This document shows, piece after piece, positions 59,801 to 64,000 of a stretch of 64,000 bases of DNA. The notes beneath the pieces are model-generated. The model made no database searches. It worked only from the letters and a program-made list of their open reading frames with translations, and was not told the DNA's origin. This DNA is from Ariolimax columbianus (lineage: Eukaryota > Mollusca > Gastropoda > Stylommatophora > Arionidae), in NCBI GenBank assembly GCA_036924085.1, contig JAVGWX010000011.1:39666970-39730969 (forward strand), read 5' to 3'. The position numbers and the translations under genes were made by a program. Position 1 is the first letter of the stretch. The number at the start of each line of letters is the position of its first letter.

Positions 59801-62305
59801 ATCTGTTTCTATGTGGTTATTGACAATCTGTTTGTATGGGATTATTGACAACCTGTTTGTATGTGGTTATTGACAATCTGTTTGTATGGGGTTATTGACA
59901 ATCTGTTTGTATGGGGTTATTGACAATCTGTTTGTATGGGGTTATTGACAATCTGTTTGTATGGGGTTATTGACAATCTGTTTGTATGGGGTTATTGACA
60001 ATCTGGTTGTATGTGGTTATTGACAATCTGTTTGTATGGAGTTATTGACCGTCTGTTTGTATGGGGTTATTGACAATCTGTTTCTATGTGGTTATTGACA
60101 ATCTGTTTGTATGGGATTTTTGACAACCTGTTTGTATGTGGTTATTGGCAATCTGTTTGTATGGGGTTATTGACAATCTGTTTTTATGGGGTTATTGACA
60201 ATATGTTTGTATGGGCTTATTGACAATCTGTTTGTATGGGGTTATTGACAATCTGTTTGTATGGGGTTATTGACAATCTGTTTGTATGGGGTTATTGACA
60301 ATCTGTTTGGATGGGGTTATTGACAATCTGTTTGTATGGGGTTATTGACAATCTGTTTGTATGTGGTTATTGACAATCTGTTTGTATGGGGTTATTGACA
60401 ACCGGTTTGTATGGGGTTTTTGACAATCTGTTTGTATGGGGTTATTGACAATCTGTTTGTATGGGGTTATTGACAATCTGGTTGTATGTGGTTATTGACA
60501 ATCTGTTTGTATGGAGTTATTGACAGTCTGTTTGTATGGGGTTATTGACAATCTGTTTCTATGTGGTTATTGACAATCTGTTTGTATAGGATTATTGACA
60601 ACCTGTTTGTATGTGGTTATTGACAATCTGTTTGTATGGGGTTATTGACAATCTGTTTGTATGGGGTTATTGACAATCTGTTTGTATGGGGTTATTGACA
60701 ATCTGTTTGTATGGGGTTATTGACAATCTGTTTGTATGGGGTTATTGACAATCTGTTTGTATGGGGTTATTGACAATCTGTTTGTATGGGGTTATTGACA
60801 ATCTGGTTGTATGTGGTTATTGACAATCTGTTTGTATGGAGTTATTGACAGTCTGTTTGTATGGGGTTATTGACAATCTGTTTCTATGTGGTTATTGACA
60901 ATCTGTTTGTATGGGATTTTTGACAACCTGTTTGTATGTGGTTATTGGCAATCTGTTTGTATGGGGTTATTGACAATCTGTTTGTATGGGGTTATTGACA
61001 ATCTGTTTGTATGGGCTTATTGACAATCTGTTTGTATGGGGTTATTGACAATCTGTTTGTATGGGGTTATTGACAATCTGTTTGTATGGGGTTATTGACA
61101 ATCTGTTTGTATGGGGTTATTGACAATCTGTTTGTATGGGGTTATTGACAATCTGTTTGTATGTGGTTATTGACAATCTGTTTGTATGGGGTTATTGACA
61201 ACCGGTTTGTATGGGGTTTTTGACAATCTGTTTGTATGGGGTTATTGACAATCTGTTTGTATGGGGTTATTGACAATCTGGTTGTATGTGGTTATTGACA
61301 ATCTGTTTGTATGGAGTTATTGACAGTCTGTTTGTATGGGGTTATTGACAATCTGTTTCTATGTGGTTATTGACAATCTGTTTGTATGGGATTGTTGACA
61401 ACCTGTTTGTATGTGGTTATTGACAATCTGTTTGTATGGGGTTATTGACAATCTGTTTGTATGGGGTTATTGACAATCTGTTTGTATGGGGTTATTGACA
61501 ATCTGTTTGTATGGGGTTATTGACAATCTGTTTGTGTGGGGTTATTGACAATCTGGTTGTATGTGGTTATTGACAATCTGTTTGTATGGAGTTATTGACA
61601 GTCTGTTTGTATGGGGTTATTGACAATCTGTTTCTATGTGGTTATTGACAATCTGTTTGTATGGGATTATTGACAACCTGTTTGTATGTGGTTATTGACA
61701 ATCTGTTTGTATGGGGTTATTGACAATCTGTTTGTATGGGGTTATTGACAATCTGTTTGTATGGGGTTATTGACAATCTGTTTGTATGGGGTTATTGACA
61801 ATCTGTTTGTATGGGGTTATTGACAATCTGTTTGTATGGGGTTATTGACAATCTGTTTGTATGGGGTTATGGAGAATCTGTTTGTATGGGGTTATTGACA
61901 ATCTGTTTGTATGTGGTTATTGACAATCTGTTTGTATGGGGTTATTGACAACCGGTTTGTATAGGGTTATTGACAATCTGTTTGTATGGGGTTATTGACA
62001 ATATGTTTGTATGGGGTTATTGACAACTTGTTTGTATGGGGTTATTGACAATTTGTTTGTATGGGGTTATTGAGAATCTGTTTCAATGGGGTTATTGACA
62101 ATCTGTTTCTATGTGGTTATTGACAATTTGTTCATATGTGGTTATTGACAACCTGTTTGTGTGGGGTTATTGACAATCTGTTTGTATGGGGTTATTGATA
62201 ACCTGTTTGTATGGGGTTATTGACAATGTGTTTGTGTGGGGTTATTGACATTCTGTTTGTGTGTGGTTTTTGACAATTTGTTCATATGTGGTTATTGACA
62301 ATCTG
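56860..62305. repeat. 25-bp satellite with nested higher-order structure
   Basis: The unit is gttattgacaatctgtttgt followed by atggg, about 217 copies by length. Variant units recur in a fixed order. The gagttattgacagtctg variant lies at 57,066, 57,341, 57,816, 58,116, 58,591 and 58,866, and again at 59,766, 60,041, 60,516, 60,841, 61,316 and 61,591. Offsets are 2,700 bp for the first three and 2,725 bp for the last three. Smaller repeats of about 750-800 bp (30-32 units) lie inside. The rare ttatggagaatctg unit at 59,141 recurs at 61,866 (offset 2,725). Confidence 0.96.
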
Positions 62306-62575
62306 TTTGTCATATTATGGTGACCCAAAGCAAACTGTGAGCATCACGGTTAGCAACCCAGAGCTTCCAAGACCCTTCTCCGCCTCCATGTGGTGATCCT
62401 GGATAACAGGCTGCAACATGGCAGACCAGCCAAGAAGAAGGGATCAAAGAGGAAAGGGTAACCAAGTACCCAAAATGCCTTACTGAAGTTGGATGTATCG
62501 AACCAAAAGGTGCAAAAATCGCAGTCAAGCTATAAACTACAACAACACTTCTCGATCTCTGGACTACATCCTTCT
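62306..62575 (+). mobile_element. SINE-1, diverged, running into the 47-bp satellite
   Basis: Shows agcttccaagacccttctcc, cctccatgtggtgatcctgg, aagaagggatcaaagaggaa, tgaagttggatgtatcgaac, gcagtcaagctataaactac and tctggactacatccttctac. The element's last 50 bp then match the satellite unit that follows. The 5' end is fused to the 25-bp satellite. Confidence 0.85.
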
Positions 62576-63832
62576 ACTTGCAAAGCACTTCCCAGGACTT
62601 GGAAGAGGGAGTTTGAGAATAAACTTGCAAAGCACTTCCCAGGACTTGAAAGCGGGAGTTTGAGAATAAACTTGTAAAGCACTTCCCAGGACTTGAAAGA
62701 GGGAGTTTGAGAATAAACTTGCAAAGCACTTCCCAGGACTTGAAAGCGGGAGTTTGAGAATAAACTTGTAAAGCACTTCCCAGGACTTGAAAGAGGGAGT
62801 TTGAGAATAAACTTGTAAAGCACTTCCCAGGACTTGGAAGAGGGAGTTTGAGAATAAACTTGTAAAGCACTTCCCAGGACTTGAAAGAGGGAGTTTGAGA
62901 ATAAACTTGTAAAGCACTTCCCAGGACTTGGAAGCGGGAGTTTGAGAATAAACTTGTAAAGCACTTCCCAGGACTTGGAAGAGGGAGTTTGAGAATAAAC
63001 TTGTAAAGCACTTCCCAGGACTTGGAAGATGGAGTTTGAGAATAAACTTGTAAAGCACTTCCCAGGACTTGGAAGAGGGAGTTTGAGAATAAACTTGTAA
63101 AGCACTTCCCAGGACTTGAAAGAGGGAGTTTGAGAATAAACTTGTAAAGCACTTCCCAGGACTTGGAAGAGGGAGTTTGAGAATAAACTTGTAAAGCACT
63201 TCCCAGGACTTGGAAGAGGGAGTTTGAGAATAAACTTGTAAAGCCCTTCCCAGGACTTGGAAGAGAGAGTTTGAGAATAAACTTGTAAAGCACTTCCCAG
63301 GACTTGGAAGAGGGAGTTTGAGAATAAACTTGTAAAGCACTTCCCATGACTTTGAAGAATGAGTTTGAGAATAAACTTGTAAAGCACTTCCCATGACTTG
63401 GAAGAGGGAGTTTGAGAATAAACTTGTAAAGCACTTCCCAGGACTTGGAAGATGGAGTTTGAGAATAAACTTGTAAAGCACTTCCCAGGACTTGGAAGAG
63501 AGAGTTTGAGAATAAACTTGTAAAGCACTTCCCAGGACTTGGAAGAGGGAGTTTGAGAATAAACTTGTAAAGCACTTCCCAGGACTTGGAAGAGAGAGTT
63601 TGAGAATAAACTTGTAAAGCACTTCCCAGGACTTGGAAGAGGGAGTTTGAGAATAAACTTGTAAAGCACTTCCCAGGACTTTGAAGAATGAGTTTGAGAA
63701 TAAACTTGTAAAGCACTTCCCATGACTTGGAAGAGGGAGTTTGAGAATAAACGTGTAAAGCACTTCCCAGGACTTGGAAGAGGGAGTTTGAGAATAAACG
63801 TGTAAAGCACTTCCCAGGACTTGGAAGAGGGA
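62575..63832. repeat. 47-bp satellite, about 27 units, SINE-1-derived
   Basis: The unit is ttgtaaagcacttcccagga, cttggaagagggagtttgag, aataaac. Spacing of cacttccc at 62,587 and 62,634 is 47 bp. The period has no minus-strand stop in any phase, so all three minus frames stay open for about 400-427 codons; none is a gene. Sequence after 63,832 to the window end is unassigned. Confidence 0.95.
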
Positions 63833-64000
63833 ATGTTGCTACAACTATTTCATGCAATTAACTAATCACTAACCAGTTTGTCAATTGTGTTCAAAAGTAA
63901 GTGCTGCGAGAAATATTCACTCATTACAAAATAATATCGGCCTCTTAACATCATCTGTCAAAAGACGACATCTGTTGCCTGAAAACTTGTTGCTGGCAGT

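Noticed and set aside
62530..63857. Three overlapping minus frames of 399-427 codons
   Set aside because: They are forced by a 47-bp satellite without stops. Because 47 is not a multiple of three, all three frames open together and encode the same 47-residue cycle.

Overview
The window is animal nuclear DNA, almost entirely intron and repeat. The only host gene I can support is part of ASCC3, the large Ski2-like DNA/RNA helicase subunit of the activating signal cointegrator complex. It lies on the minus strand as seven short exons between 35,864 and 56,533. Splice sites, codon phases and helicase motif order all agree, and the exons encode about 295 consecutive residues of the second helicase cassette. 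Long repeat-filled introns, RTE/I/CR1-like LINEs, tRNA-derived SINEs and mariner remnants suggest an invertebrate. A mollusc, perhaps a gastropod, is my best guess, but this is inference without any marker gene.

Layout. 1-5.8 kb: decayed LINE 3' ends, SINEs and a (CA/TA)n tract. 5.8-9.0 kb: a SINE-like element (SINE-P) whose internal 37-bp unit has expanded to almost 3 kb. 9.2-14.3 kb: SINEs, an internally deleted mariner with both inverted repeats, and a LINE (LINE-A) with a perfect 15-bp target duplication. 14.3-19.2 kb: two short minisatellites and two LINE 3' ends broken by SINEs. 19.2-25.4 kb: SINEs, dispersed family D, and a LINE whose reverse-transcriptase C-terminus carries an in-frame 13-residue tandem repeat. 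25.5-35.8 kb: a 60-bp array, the best LINE-A open frame (27.4-28.75 kb), more LINE and SINE remnants and an 18-bp array. 35.9-56.5 kb: ASCC3 exons, with introns holding private minisatellites (89, 30, 39 and 29 bp and a CCAA-type array), nested LINEs, a second mariner and SINEs. 56.8-62.3 kb: a 25-bp satellite with nested higher-order structure. 62.3-63.8 kb: a diverged SINE-1 running directly into a 47-bp satellite apparently built from its own 3' end.

How the parts fit. The most distinctive pattern is that several tandem arrays were seeded by transposable-element sequence: SINE-P's internal unit, SINE-1's 3' terminus, and the C-terminal coding region or 3' end of two LINEs. The other pattern is deep nesting. 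Eleven insertions have recognisable target-site duplications, so their order can be read: SINE-1 in mariner, SINE-1 in LINE, SINE-1 in SINE-P, SINE-V in LINE-M, and LINE-A in LINE-B. Family labels such as SINE-1, SINE-P, SINE-T, LINE-A and family D are my own, used only to link copies within this window. No rRNA, functional tRNA, CRISPR or bacterial operon was seen.
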